Source of the DNA: Microbotryum silenes-acaulis
Lineage: Eukaryota > Basidiomycota > Microbotryomycetes > Microbotryales > Microbotryaceae
Length of the DNA: 64,000 bases
Direction: 5' to 3'
Assembly: GCA_003665825.1 (NCBI GenBank)
Contig: QPFY01000016.1
Coordinates: 124,001 to 188,000 of the forward strand
The translations under genes were made by a program, and so were the position numbers. Positions within the stretch are counted from its first letter, which is position 1, and the number at the start of each line of letters is the position of its first letter. Below the pieces are notes generated by a model, which saw only the letters and a program-made list of their open reading frames with translations, had not been told where the DNA came from and did not search any database. Below, piece by piece: positions 32,972 to 45,288 of this stretch.

Positions 32972-33055
32972 GGGGGTATAGATCAGTGGTAGATCGCTCG
33001 CTTTGCATCATTAAGTATCTGCGAGAGGTCCAGGGTTCAAGCCCCTGTGTCTCCA
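32972..33055 (+). tRNA. tRNA-Ala (anticodon UGC) with a 12-nt intron
   Basis: An 84-nt cloverleaf. The acceptor stem GGGGGTA pairs with TGTCTCC and includes the G3-U70 wobble that marks alanine tRNAs; the discriminator is A. D arm GATC-AGTGGTA-GATC. Anticodon stem CTCGC/GCGAG with loop TT-TGC-A, then a 12-nt intron (TCATTAAGTATC) at the standard position after base 37, then T. T arm CAGGG-TTCAAGC-CCCTG is regular. The exact intron limits could shift by a base. Confidence 0.93.
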
Positions 33056-33744
33056 TTAGTTTTTTGTCGCCGAACGTGTTGGTGAGGCTCGCTCTTTCTC
33101 ATTCTCCTGTTAAGTAGTGCGCGGTGCTTTGCATCGACCCGAATTCGCCGCCCCGGCCTTCACATCCTTTTTGGGACTATAATGCACCACGCGCGCTCCA
33201 CTCAAGCAACCGGCCTCCTTATTTGTATAGCACGACGCTGTCCGTTAAATCCAGCTACTCGTGCACTCTCTGTTCAAAGTTGACCCGCCGTCATTCCCCT
33301 GGGTAAATATTAAATGTCTCGTTGACGTCTCGGATGTTTTGCTCCTGAAAATAATCAACCTTGGGCCGCATTCGAGCCGCGAATCATAATCCACAGCCCT
33401 TCCCATTGGGGAAAGTCATATCCGGATCGCGGTGAAAGCGCTTCGGCGGGGCGCTTGCCTTCCCCTTCGGACACCGGTTGCCTGTCCCCACGACATTGGC
33501 AAGCGCCGAACTTGGTGTTGCACAACTACTCATGTGACAGCGACCGGTCTTTTACCTTCTTTCACCCATCTCCTCGCTTCGCACACACCTCGTAGTATAG
33601 CGCGTCGCCTTCCCTCTGCATCCGGCCATCCGCCACGCTTTCGCCGATCCGGCCGAGCCCACCCCCACATCAACCGGCCAACACTCCCGGCCCCGCCAGC
33701 TGGCTCATTTCAATCGCCCTGACCAAAGACACCACATCGGCAAC
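33056..33744. other. Upstream region of the flavin monooxygenase gene
   Basis: No coding feature is recognised. The last 200 nt are C-rich, as in the leaders of neighbouring genes. A short T run (33059-33064) just after the tRNA-Ala gene may serve as its RNA polymerase III terminator. Confidence 0.4.
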
Positions 33745-36486
33745 ATGTCGCCTGCGAAGCCTGATCACGTCGATGTGTTGATCGTCGGAGCTGGTCCGGC
33801 AGGATGTAAGCCCATTTGTGTGGCTATGCGGACGCCTTCAACCCATCGCTGGCCTCGCGAATGAAGCTGAGCTGTTCCGTCCTTGTTCGCCATTCCAGTG
33901 ATGCTCGCGACTTGGCTCTCCAAGCTCAAAATCTCGACCCGCATCATCGACAAGCGCAATACCAAAGTCTTCACCGGTCAAGCCGATGGAGTCCAATGCC
34001 GGTGGGTGACCTGAAGGAATCCTCTTGCTTGCGTCTCGAACGAGTCCTAACGAAGTTGCGCCTTCAGGTGAATTATTACACCCCCAACGACATCGCCCTC
34101 TCAGTACGGTCGAGGTTTTCCAGTCTTTCGGGTTCGCGGAGCGACTTGTCAAAGAAGGTGCACACATCAACGAAGTGGTGAGAAAGAAGGCCCGCATAAA
34201 TTCTCGATTGTCGTCTCTGCCCCCTTGTAATGAAGGTCTTGAGTCTTCAATTAGGTGTTCTGGAATCCCGACGGCTCGAATGGGATCGTCCGAACTAAAC
34301 GAACTCCTGACAATGCACCCGGAACATCCCGCTTCCCGCATGCGGTCTTGACTCAAGGTCGAATCGAGAGGTTCATGCTCGATGCCATGAAAGACTTCGG
34401 TAAGATGCGTTGTTGTATTCTGCGCCTAGTAAGTCGCCCGAGCGTGTTGCTGAGCCAAAATAGACCTGTCGATTCTCAGACGGTTTGGAAGTCGAAAGGG
34501 CTCGTCTGCCCATGTCTATGCAAGTCGACGAATCGCTCCTCAGCGACCCCCATGCCCATGCAATCACCGTCACGCTCCGTCACCTGTCCGAAGAAGAAGC
34601 GACCCCCACTCAAGTCGGCACGGTCCCGAACGGCATGTTTCGATCGAATTTAGTTTCGGACGAAGAAGCCGATGCGGCGATGCCGAGTAACCAGCCTAGA
34701 TTGGAAGAGGCCATCAACGCCAAGTATGTTGTGGGGTGCGATGGAGCGAGGAGCTGGGTGCGCAAGCAGTTGGGTTTGACTCTCGACGGTGATAGTGCGG
34801 TACGTCCAGTTGGAGCGATTTTGGGTTTCAAGCGCGTCAACCGTCACTCACCTTGCTGCTTGGTCGGATAGGGAGCTGCGTGGGGAGTGCTCGATGCCAT
34901 CGTCAAGACGTGAGTATTTCTCAGGTGATCTTCCTTTTTTTGCTAATGCTGAGTAACCTCCCTTCTCGCGCTATTCTGTAGTGACTTTCCCGACATGTGA
35001 GCAATGTTCCGAAGATTCTTTTCACTTGGACGGTCGCACTGATCCTCCAAGTCCGAAACCCATAGTCGACTGAAATGCACCATCCACTCCAAGGACCAAG
35101 GGTCTATACTCATCGTCCCACGCGAGCGCAATCTCGTGCGCTTCTACGTCCAACTCGGTTCGATCAACTCCGGGGAGCGGTACGACCGCGACTCGGTAAT
35201 GCCGGCGTCGATCCTTGCCAAGGCGCAGGCGATCATGCACCCTTACAAGCTCGGGACGCCATTCGTCGAATGGTATACGTGTTATGAGATTGGACAGCGT
35301 ATCTGCAAGGACGTCATGAGGGATGGAAGGGTCTTTATTGCCGGAGGTGGGTTGCTTCGGATTTCGAGTGATCGCTTGTTCACCGACATCTATCGAATCT
35401 GACACCGTGCAATCCCATGCCTATCTTTCATTTCAGATGCCTTTCACACCCACTCGCCCAAAGCCGGTCAAGGCATGAACGTTTCGATGGGTGACACCTA
35501 CAATCTAGGATGGAAGCTAGCTCACGTGCTCCAACGCAAGGCGGACCCCAGCCTCCTATCGACTTACGCCTCGGAGCGGCACCAAACCGCTCAAGAGCTG
35601 ATCGATCTCGACCACAAGCTATCGCGCATGTTCTCGTCCGCACCTTCAACGGAAGAAGGTGAACCAGGTGGGGTCTCATTGAAAGAGTTCACGGCATTCG
35701 TGATCAAGATGGGCCACTGGGCATCGGGTACGGCAGTGCATTACAAGGAATCGATTGTCGTCGCCGCCGAAGCGACTATAAACCTCCTCGCGCCTGGTCT
35801 CCCGCTTGGCAAGCGGTTCGAATCGCACCAAGTCGTCTCGATGGCCGATGCCAGACCTTGGCATCTGGGCGATCGACTCGAGTCGGATGGAAGGTGGAGG
35901 ATCATCCTTTTCGCAGGGGACGTTCGGGATTCTGCGCAAAGACAAAAATTGGACGAAGTCGCGGCTTACCGCGATTCGACGGACGGTCCGATTCGTTCCT
36001 ATACACCTCCGAAGGACGACTTGGATGCGGTGCTCGAGATCCTGACCGTAATTTCGAACCCGCGGGTGACGCATGAACCGAATGAATTTCCGTGCGTATG
36101 ATTTCCGCGTTCGGAAAGCCCCTCTCCGCACTGACACACTCGAATTTGTGCGCCTCCAACCGTCGTAGCGACATCCTCTGGCCCCAAAAGGGCGCCTTCG
36201 GCTCGCGTGACTATCTCAAGATCTTTTCCGACGATGAGAGTTGGTTCTCCGGCCATGGTCAGATTTATGAACGCCTTGGGATCGATAAGAAAACAGGTTG
36301 TGTGGTGGTGGTACGACCTGATCAGACGGTTTCGTTGGTTGTGGGATTGGACGAGGTGAAGAGGGTTGGTGAGTGCTGAGTGTCGAAGGTGATTGGATGG
36401 AAAAAAAAATGATTCTGACTATAATGTTCTTGTTTGGTGTACTAGGGGAGTTCTTCGCCGGCTTCATGATCCCGGTCGTAGCGTGA
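33745..36486 (+). CDS. FAD-dependent aromatic monooxygenase, phenol 2-monooxygenase family
   Basis: An NAD(P)H- and FAD-dependent hydroxylase of aromatic rings, probably cytosolic. The gene is split by about nine introns. Checked joins give MSPAKPDHVDVLIVGAGPAG-LMLATWLSKL (intron from 33807), then DGVQCR-TVEVFQSFGFAERL. FAD motifs: GxGxxG (VGAGPAG), DG motif (YVVGCDGARSWVRKQLG) and GD motif ([22 protein letters not shown], spliced at 35347). The C-terminal part (KRFESHQVVSMADARPWHLG to RVG-EFFAGFMIPVVA) matches the thioredoxin-like dimerisation domain of phenol hydroxylase. About 640 residues, normal for the family. The ring substrate cannot be told from sequence. Confidence 0.88.
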
Positions 36487-36959
36487 CGAGGTTGAATTTG
36501 CACAGGACCCGCCGGGCGCCCGCTGCATGGTGTTATTTACATAGTCTTGGATTAACGATTTGGATTATTTGTGGTGTTGGAGTGCAATCGGGAATCAAGG
36601 GTATTGTTCCACTGTTCAATATTTGCCCAGTTAGTACGGCCTCCTCTGACGGAGCTCCGAGAGTCGTCTTTGCTCGCGTCCAGCATGCAGCAGCCTGAGC
36701 CGTCGACGCGTGACTTTGCGCTGGGACGCGCTTGGGCTTTGACTTCCCACCCGTCCACACAGCGCTTGACCGCATTCTTCCGTCCGCTCGGTCGTGTTTG
36801 GTACGATTTGTTCGGCAACGTCGCTAATCTTCAGTTAGCCGGAGTGACCCACACACCTGCTCGCTTCGCCGCCGATTGCCCGCCCGCCGTACGACCGACC
36901 ACCGACGAGACTCGGTCGCACCACAACATCCAATCTTCCCATCCACCCACCCGCCCGCC
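36487..36959. other. Intergenic region upstream of SFH1
   Basis: It contains the 3' flank of the monooxygenase and the promoter/leader of SFH1. Open frames crossing it show no domain. Confidence 0.4.
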
Positions 36960-38623
36960 ATGTCACGACCACCAACCTCGGCACCGTTGATGCGCCAACC
37001 GTCGAACCGACCCGTACTGCCACCGCGGTTCACGCTCTCATCCTCCGCAGCGGCTGTCCCGCCCTTGACGCCGCTCGCGAATCCGCACGAGTACGGCACC
37101 CGCCAAGCGCTCTACACGACCTATCCCGCCCGAATGCGACTCGGTACCAGTTCCCTGATGCAACCCTCCGCCGCGCCCAGCTCTAACCAGAACGGCAACG
37201 GCAACGGCAACGGCAACCACCCGAGCTCCTCATCGCGCGCCGTCTCCCCTCCTCTGGCCGGGATCGTGCTAGGCAAACGCACGAGGGCACCCGTCAACTA
37301 TGCTGAGATGACAGGGTTCGACCTCACCGCCGCCGGCAACGGTCGACCATCACTCGTGGCGTCGAGCTCGAACAACGATCTCCTGCGCGCCAGTTCGGAC
37401 GGACCGGATCCAGCCGGCGCAAGCAACCTCGCGTCGACGACCGGCAACAACACCGCCTCGACCACGACCTCGACCACGAATGCCAAAGCCGTCGTGTGGG
37501 GGGATGGCAAGTCGTACCTCGGCACATTGCCCCCGGGGAACTTGGTCATTGTACAGCCCGCCAAGATGACTCGCCATGGCGCATTGTGAGTGTCAATATC
37601 GGGTTTATGCCACCCCCGAGACTGACCTGATTGACTTTTTCCGCTCTCAGCACCGAGGATCAGTTGGAAGACCAGGCGGAGCAACAGGCCGTGTTCGTGC
37701 CGATACAGATTGATCTCGAAGTTGACACGTTCAGGATCAGGGACTCGTTCGTATGGAACATCAACGGTAAGCTGAGCCATCTCCTCCCGGAGCGCTTCTT
37801 CAACACTCGTCCTCCCCAACTCACGCCTCTACCCTACGACCGCAGAAAAACTCATCACGCCTGAAGCGTTCGCTCGGATATTCTGCGACGACCTCGACGT
37901 CCCGCCTTCGTGCGCATCCGAAGTCGCGAGGCAGATCAAGGAGCAGTGCGGTGAGCAAATGGGCGTCGCCGAGATTCCCGTTCGCGCAGCCGAAGACGAA
38001 CTCGCCGAGATCGAAAAGGATCTTCGCGTCATCTTGCATGTGAGTAGTATATATAATCCAAATCCAGGAAAGAGACGATGACGCCTGATCCCTCGATTCC
38101 CTGTATTCTCTCCCCAGCTCAACGTCATGGTCGGCACCTTACACCTCGTCGACCGCATCGAATGGGACCTCTCATCGTCCCTCACGCCCGAACTCTTCGC
38201 CTCCGTCCTAGTTCGCGACATCTCCCTCCCCTCCTCCGCCTCCCCCCTCATCGCCACAGCGATCTACGAAGAACTACACCGACTCAAGAAAGATTGTCTC
38301 CAAATGGGTTTAATCGGGGATGAAGAAGGTGGGGTTCCTAGACGTCGTGGTCCTAGACCTTTGGAAGGCGTTTGGAGGGATTGGAACGAAACGAAGGATT
38401 TCGGACCGAATGTCGAAATTTTAACGTTGGATGAGATGGATAAGAAGGAGGCTGAGAGGGATAGGGCCCTGAGGTACGTACCCTTTTGCTCGTTCTTGGT
38501 AACGTGGTTTTGTTTTTGTTTTTTTTGGCATGAGTGGAGGTACTGACCTCTATCTTTGGTTGATGCAGACGAGCCAAGAGGGACAAGATGACGGGTGCGA
38601 GGACGACGGGTCGGCGGAGATAG
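36960..38623 (+). CDS. SFH1: SNF5/SFH1-type chromatin-remodelling subunit
   Basis: Core subunit of an ATP-dependent SWI/SNF or RSC remodeller in the nucleus. Five exons (36960-37585, 37651-37766, 37846-38039, 38118-38473, 38569-38623) join to 448 codons. The N-terminus has the conserved YGTRQALYTTYPARMRLGTS followed by LMQP; a Ser/Thr/Asn-rich linker with an NGNGNGNGN repeat follows. The SNF5 domain has two repeats: AVFVPIQIDLEVDTFRIRDS ... WNINEKLITPEAFARIFCDD, and LNVMVGTLHLVDRIEWDLSS ... ELFASVLVRDI. The tail is basic (RRAKRDKMTGARTTGRRR). Length and lack of Gln-rich arms fit Sfh1 better than yeast Snf5. It converges on the fatty-alcohol oxidase gene with only 274 bp between stops. Confidence 0.9.
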
Positions 38624-38897
38624 GGGGTAATTCACAGCATGTTGTAGTCCGTCGGGTGACAATTCAAGTATTTATGTTATGGCGCACGAGACTCTTTTCG
38701 GGAGGAGGCACGCAAGACGATGAGACCATTCACCACTTCATTTTCGACACTTCAGACTATAATAGGGAGATAAATAAGAGATAAGGAGCAACACGGGTAG
38801 AGCACAAGGAGGTATCACAATTGGTCGAGATCAAAGAAGGAGAGCCATCAGATAAGGGCAGAGAAGGCACAGTAAGCCACAGGAGGTCCGGGTACGT

Positions 38898-41452
38898 CTA
38901 CAACCTCGCGTCGACGGGGAGCGCGAGCTTCTCACGCAGATCCTCATCGATGAAGCGAGAGACCGAGTGCGACAAGGACAAGTTCGTGATCATAGGGTTC
39001 ACCGCCGAAGCCGTGGGGAAGATGGACGCGTCAGCGACGTAGAGCGAGTGCGTACCCCATACGCGCGCACGAGGATCGACGACCGAGTTCGTCGGCTTGG
39101 TCCCCATCTGGTTCGAGCCCATTTGGTGGGCGGACCCGACACCGCACAAGGTCGGCTTGACACCGGCTTTTTGCACCTTGGCTACCCAGGCCTTCCAAGC
39201 GGGGTCGGAAAGACCCTTGTGGCCCGGCGCGGGGATGTAGTCCTCGACGAGGGACTGCGTCGTGAGAATGCGATTCGCTCCAGCAACGAGGTGCATCTCG
39301 GCCATGGCGACGATACCTCGTAGCAGGCCTTGGGCGTCGTAAGGGTCCAAGACGTAGTCGAACCGAGGCTTGTCCTGTTCGTCGAGGAAGATGCGGCCCG
39401 AGCCTCGATCGCGGCAAATGGCGATGAGCGTCGACGACTTGCCGAACTGCACCAGGGCCTTCTTGTGCTCCGTGGACCCGGCCCAGGGTTGGAACGAAGC
39501 CGCGCGACCACCGGGAAAGGATTGGATGACCTCGATCTTGACACCGTGATGTGTGCCATCCCAGTTCTCGTGCACAGTCGAGACGGCGGTCATGATCGCG
39601 CCGTCCCAAGGATTGATGTCCTCGTTGAAGAAACCGGTGACGTACGTCGTCGGGTGCAAGCGTAAGTTGCGGCCGATGCGAGGGTTCTTGAGGCCCGAAC
39701 GCATCAACACGGCGGGAGAGTTGATCGATCCAGCCGAGACGACGACGGCTTGCTTGGCACGGATGACGGCAGTCTGTCCCTTGGCGTCCTTGACGAGCGC
39801 ACCGATGCAGTGGCGCCTCGTCACGCTGGGGTAAAAGTCGTTCAAGTTCGAAACCGTCGGCGGCGGCGAGTTGCGGGTCGACGCGAAGAGCAGACGCTCG
39901 ACGGTCGTCTCGACCATAAACTTGGCACCGTCCTGAGCCGCCGATTTGAGCCAACAAACGGGACCGGACTGCTTCTCGCCGTAGACGCAGCCGAAACCGC
40001 AGGTACCGCACGGGTGAGCGGTGCCGCCGGTATTTTGCTGGGAATTGTGAAAGGGGCGGTCAAGTAAGCGTCCAAATTGCAACCGGTTGAGCCACGTGCG
40101 CTTACAGGGATGGTAGCACATGGGTATCCAAGCTTAAGCGAAGCGTCAACCATCAACGAGTTGGGCTTGTTGTGCTTGAGGTGCTCCGCCGAGACACCCA
40201 TCTTGTTGCAAACGTACTCGACCGAGTCCGCAAAGTCGGTCGAGAGGAAGTAGTCCAAGCCGTGCATCGATGCCCATTGCTCACGCAGATAATGCTGAGG
40301 TCGGAGCGATGCGGACCAGTTGACTGTTTCGATGCCAAACACATGCACTGGATCAGCCGCCACATCTTCCGTCTCGGGAGTTCCTTCGAGGCACTCACCA
40401 GCCGTTCCACCTCCGAAAGTAGATCCGGCAAGAACGTTCATCGCACCATCCTCAGTAGCAATCATACCTGCACCTTCATAGAGCTGCTCGAATCCATCCC
40501 TCGGCTTGCCCGACATATCTTCAGGTCGGACATACGGACCCTTCTCAACCACGAGGACCTTCCATCCCTTCTTGGCCAACTCGGACGAGACGACGCCCCC
40601 ACCCGCGCCGGAACCGACGACGAGGATATCGGTGTCGATGTACTGGTAGGGCACGCTGATATTTTCAAAGACGAAGGCGTAATGGTTGCGCAGGCGGTTC
40701 TTGTCGGCAAACCGGTTGGCCTCACCGAGCGCAGGGAAGCCGGTGGCGAGCGCGATTTGATCAAAGTTGGTGTAGGCGACATACAGTGCGACCGCTTCAT
40801 GTTGCAAAGTGAAGGTTAGATTTTGTTCACATACATGATAGACCATAGCTTGAATTCCCGGGCCCGAGACTCACAGACGAATCCTCGGTACACTCGGCGC
40901 ATCAACGCGAGACTGGACGATCCCCAATTTTTGAGAATCTGCTCGCGTTGCTCGACGGATAAATTGACGAAAAAGCCGGTGTGACCGGTCAACACAAGTG
41001 TTCCGGCACGGGTCGAAAGTAGAGTCAAGACGAGGCCGATCGAATCGACATTGGTTTTGGAGAGCGAGATGGCAAATTGGTGAGCCAAGGCTGGAACGGC
41101 ACCGGGCAACTGGTTGACCAGCAGGGAAAGGTCCAAGCGCACGAAGTGGGTTGCGCCGAATGCGTGGAGCGTCACGGAGCCGGCACATACAGCGGCAGCA
41201 AAGAAGACGAGACAGGGGGAGGGAACACAGTGTCAGTTCGGAATCCAGGAGACCACACCCAGCGATGGCACTTACAGCGCTGTACTTTGCTCGAGCGAGG
41301 AAGCGCACATGCTCCCGCTGCTCGCTCGTGAACGACTCGGGCGCGACCGACAGCAGTTCGTTCTCGTCGCATTCGTGGAAGATGGCATCGACGATCGCGG
41401 ACAGCACCTCCATCTGGTTCGCATTGTACGGCGTCGAGAGTTGGACTGACAT
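38898..41452 (-). CDS. FAO1: Long-chain fatty-alcohol oxidase (GMC flavoprotein)
   Basis: Oxidises long-chain fatty alcohols to aldehydes with release of H2O2, a step of omega-oxidation. Exons from 41452 give MSVQLSTPYNANQMEVLSAI, a helical N-terminal region (LSVEQREQILKNWGSSSLAL), the FAD-binding DILVVGSGAGGGVVSSELAK, the GMC stretch AGSTFGGGTA-VNWSASLRPQ, a Cys-rich TGGTAHPCGTCGFGC and the C-terminal GMC signature CGVGSAHQMGSNQMG with VADASIFPTASAVNPM. Introns were verified by frame near 40324-40403 and 40044-40107; two more split the N-terminal part. The final tripeptide ARL fits the peroxisomal targeting consensus. Length about 740 residues, close to yeast FAO proteins. Confidence 0.92.
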
Positions 41453-42396
41453 GTTGGGAATGGAAGTGGCACTCGTAGGGGGCGTTGAGTGTAGGCTAAG
41501 AAGGTGAGAGCGGCTACTTGTGAGCGGTACGGGGAAACGGGATCAAGTGGGGCTGCGGCGAACGGGGCGTGTGGCAACCTTCTGCGTCGGATTTGCGATC
41601 GAAGCGGGGCGAAGTGACTCCGCTCGACGAAATTCCGTTCGCCCCTCTCTACCTTGACAAGCTGTATTTCGACTTTCTCAAATTAGGGGTTGAAATTTCC
41701 GTCTCTCACACCATTTTTTTCCGACCTCTACCAAATACACCCGCCATCCCAACCCGCGTGCAGAATCTCCGACGGGCCTTGGCTGCCACCACCGACGGCG
41801 AATCGGCGACCTCTGGAATCCGCGTGAGAGCGATTATAGTCTCCGGGCTTCCCACCACCGCCCAATCCTTAATTCGAGGACGCCGAAGGGTACTTGACGA
41901 TCGAGAGCACTTGAGACCCCTGATGATGACGAGAGTATATTTGTTGGACTTTCTCGAACTATCGGTTCTAGAACAATGGGCGCTTGCACCTTTTCCCACT
42001 CTCGCCGAACGTGCACCGAGTTTGCAATTGGCGCCTGGCGACCGGCTTACTTCCCTTGACTCCTGGTCGATCATTTTTTTCAGGCGCAGATTCGGTTAAG
42101 TGATCCAAATCCATTCGTCGGCCCGCGGAGAGTATGAAGACGTGCCACATGGATGTACAGTACATTGAACAAGTTCCTTCAGGGTAGTAGTCAAAGGCGA
42201 ATTATACGCATCACACCCGTAAATGATGAGCCTACAATACCCTCCCTCGTAATCGGGACGGAGGTGAACACATGGCAGGGGCATCGCAGAGTAGAGGGAG
42301 ATCACAGCGAAAGGGTCATATAAAAATTCCGAGTGGTGGTCTTGTTTGTAATGACTCATCATCATCGCTCGAGTCTTGGCGACTCTTGCGACGCGA
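41453..42396. other. Intergenic region, promoter of the fatty-alcohol oxidase
   Basis: It separates the start of the fatty-alcohol oxidase from the stop of the CRAL-TRIO gene; both are on the minus strand. No gene is recognised. Confidence 0.4.
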
Positions 42397-44597
42397 TTAC
42401 TTGGGGCGCTTGCCACCACGACCACCACCGCCAACACTGACGCCGGCGGCCTTGAGCTCGGCTTCGAGTTGGGTCGCCTCGAGCTGGCACTGTTCCCTGC
42501 ACGTCTCGTAACCCGACGTCTCCCACTCGCCTTCGCTCTCGCCGGACGAGGAGGGGTAGTCGAACGTGACGAGACCGTTGCCGATGATGTTGCCATGTCG
42601 GTGCTGAGGAGAGGACCAAGCGATTGGCGTCAAATGCGATATCTTTTGAACACCAGCTGAAGAAGACTGGTACTTACGTAAGCACCACGGCCACGGATGT
42701 AAGGGTCGAGGACAAAGTACTGCGCCCTCATCTTGAACATGAGGATGCGACGCTGCTTGGCAATGTTGGGGTCGTCGGACTTGATCCATTGACGTGTCAA
42801 TTCGGTGTACTGCCCGATCAAGTCGTCGCGTTCGGCCTGCAACCTTTTCCGCCCCTCCTTGTCCTGCTGTGCGGCGTTCTCTCCTGGCTTGATGGGAGGG
42901 TACTTCCATGTCCAGGCAGAGGATCCGCCGAGCTCCTTGACCAAGTGGTTGCGAGGGATGTGAACGACCAAGTCGTCGGTCGACTTGGTGAAATCGATCT
43001 TGGCACGCACGACAGGGTCGAGCATGGGACCGAGGACCTTCCAGATACCTTGGAAGACCCAAGGGGCTGTTTGAATGCAACGCAGATCGGAAAGATGAGC
43101 CTATGACCATTAATCTGAGACGAGGACTGGCCGCTACTGACCGTTGTGGATGAGCATGACGTTGAGGGATTCAGGGTAGTAGGCTTCCAAGCACTTGACG
43201 ATGAAGAGGATGCATCGCCAATCCATGTTACGGATACCGAAACCGGTCATGTCAAAGACCATGACGATCTTGTCAACGGGGGGTGAGAAGAGGCAACGAA
43301 CGGACTCCATCTGGAAAACGACGAAATCTTCTAACGCTTTAGGCGACTGGTCGAACGTGCGATGCTTGGCGACGTGGATGTAGACGACCGGTCGGCCGTA
43401 GCGATCGGTACCTTGTGTGTAGGTCTTTCCAGTTTCCTGTTTGATTTCGGCAGAAAATTCGGTTCAGCGAGGTGAGCAACGAAGCAAGGGTGGGTACCGG
43501 GGTAACCACTGACCATCTGCATGATGAAACCTTCCGCGTCCTTCATGCCTTCTTCACCCTTTTCGAAAATCTTTTCAACGTCACCACCTGGTAAAAGCGC
43601 AACCGCACACTTCAGAAACCTGACTTGGTGATGGGCTCGAAGGTTGTGCTCAGCAAGTCCGACTTACCCATTCGCCATTTGATGCACGCGCACAGCATGG
43701 CGACACCGGCGGACCCGGACCATTTTCGTGCTCGCAAGAAGCGGAGCATAATTCCATCGGGGTCATCCATGGCAACCTAATCGATGCGTTACATGTCAGT
43801 ACGAGCGTCGCTAGCCCTCCCTGGGCGGACGGGGCTCACCAATCGCCAGAACGAGGCGACAAATCGACGACTCCCATCTAGTGAATAACACAATGTCGGC
43901 TTATCAGTATCTTTGACGTATCACCGAAACACCGCTAAGACCGTATAGGCTCTTTGAGCAAAGCGAGGCTAGTTGCCGACTACTCGCTTTGACCGGCCTG
44001 GCCATGGCCCACGGTCGCCACGCGTGTCCCACTACAGTGCCGCAACATTTCCCAAGATGGGTTTGCTCACATTCTTGGAAAGCAGCAGCAGCGTCGGCAC
44101 GTTCTTGTTCGGCACGAGCAGCGGCCTTGGCGTCATCGCCCTGGATGGAAATTCGGCGCAAGTGGGGAACCCATCAGCGCACGGGCTCGGCGTCACGGAG
44201 CGGCGACCTCGAAAGCGCGGAAGGCGCCCGTCTCCAAGCCGGCACAACCCCATTGCTGGCTTCTGCGCTGAGGCTCTCGACTTTGAACTGACCTTGGGTT
44301 GACTGCCCTTGTCGGTGTTGACTTCGACAGAGGTGGTCTTGCCATTACCTTCTGTGGGTGCGTTGTCGATCAAGTCGAGGAACTCGCCCCATGCGGCCTG
44401 TGCTCAATACGAACGCGAGGCCGAGGAGAGGCACGGGGAACGAGGGGTTAGCGCGGTCAGCCCCCGCATGCGGGTATGACGCTCGTCGAAGTGACGACGG
44501 CGGCCGACGACTGACTGACCTTGAGATCCTTCTCCTGCTTGTCGGTCAAACGGCCCACAACTCCGTCCGTGGGCAAAGGGTTGGCAGGGTTTCCCAT
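42397..44597 (-). CDS. CRAL-TRIO (Sec14-like) lipid-transfer protein, Csr1 type
   Basis: Sec14-like proteins bind and exchange phosphatidylinositol and other lipids between membranes. The start ATG gives MGNPANPLPTDGVVGRLTDK and about eight short introns follow. CRAL-TRIO N domain: MDDPDGIMLRFLRARKWSGS, AMLCACIKWRM. Lipid-binding domain: GRPVVYIHVAKHRTFDQSPK, SPPVDKIVMVFDMTGFGIRN, CILFIVKCLEAYYPESLNVM, APWVFQGIWKVLGPMLDPVV, KIDFTKSTDDLVVHIPRNHL. The C-terminal third (PYIRGRGAY, GNGLVTFDYPSSSGESEGEW, ETSGYETCREQCQLEATQLE) is a Gly/Lys-ended extension; the order and spacing recall fungal Csr1. Ligand specificity is not readable from sequence. Confidence 0.85.
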
Positions 44598-45288
44598 TAT
44601 TTGACGATAATAAGCGTAGGGTCAAAGAATGAAGTTGCGGGTAGCGGGGGAGGAGAAGCCGGGGGAACGAGAGAGAGAGAGAGAGAGGTCAGAGATCCAG
44701 CTTGCTCCGCTCCTCCGATTTGTGGGGGGTGCGACCTGTTTCGAATGGCCGCCCGGCGCCCCGCTGAAGCGCACGGTCGACCGTTGGTCCGTCTTTCACG
44801 ACGAGACGAGGGCCGAGGGCGAAGACGACGCGATCATGCTAATCGTTGCCGGGGCCGTGTCGTCGGCTAGAAATTACCGTGGTTCGTCCTGCACAGCTTT
44901 CAAAACACCACTAGCGCCAAGCAGTCTAGTGTTCCTAGTAGACAACATCTTTAAGCGATTCGGGTCAACTTTGCTGTGCAGACGGACTTAACACGCATTT
45001 TCGCCGACGGACGGTCCAGCTCGAGCAGAAATTGACCGACTTCGCCGTCGCAGTTTCAAACACGGCATAATTATCGGAAACGAAAGGTTCGAGCGTGCAT
45101 GTCCTGTACTAGCTGAGTGTATCGTATTACCACAGAGAACACCCGCTGTGCAAGCCCTTCTCTTCCATTCGGCTCCGATTCTGGAGTCGAACTCGCTTTC
45201 GGACCAGCTAGTCGTGGCCAGCGAACGTCGCTGACGAAGTCCGCGGAGGACGGCGGCAGGACTTGCCTATTGCTCGAATCTCCGCTAT
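44598..45288. other. Intergenic region with a GA microsatellite
   Basis: Upstream of the CRAL-TRIO gene and downstream of the coiled-coil gene. It contains a GA run at about 44670-44687 and no recognisable gene. Confidence 0.4.

Noticed and set aside
41569..42099. Plus-strand frame of 176 codons between two minus-strand genes
   Set aside because: No domain or signal; its start region overlaps the leader of the fatty-alcohol oxidase gene and composition is not gene-like.
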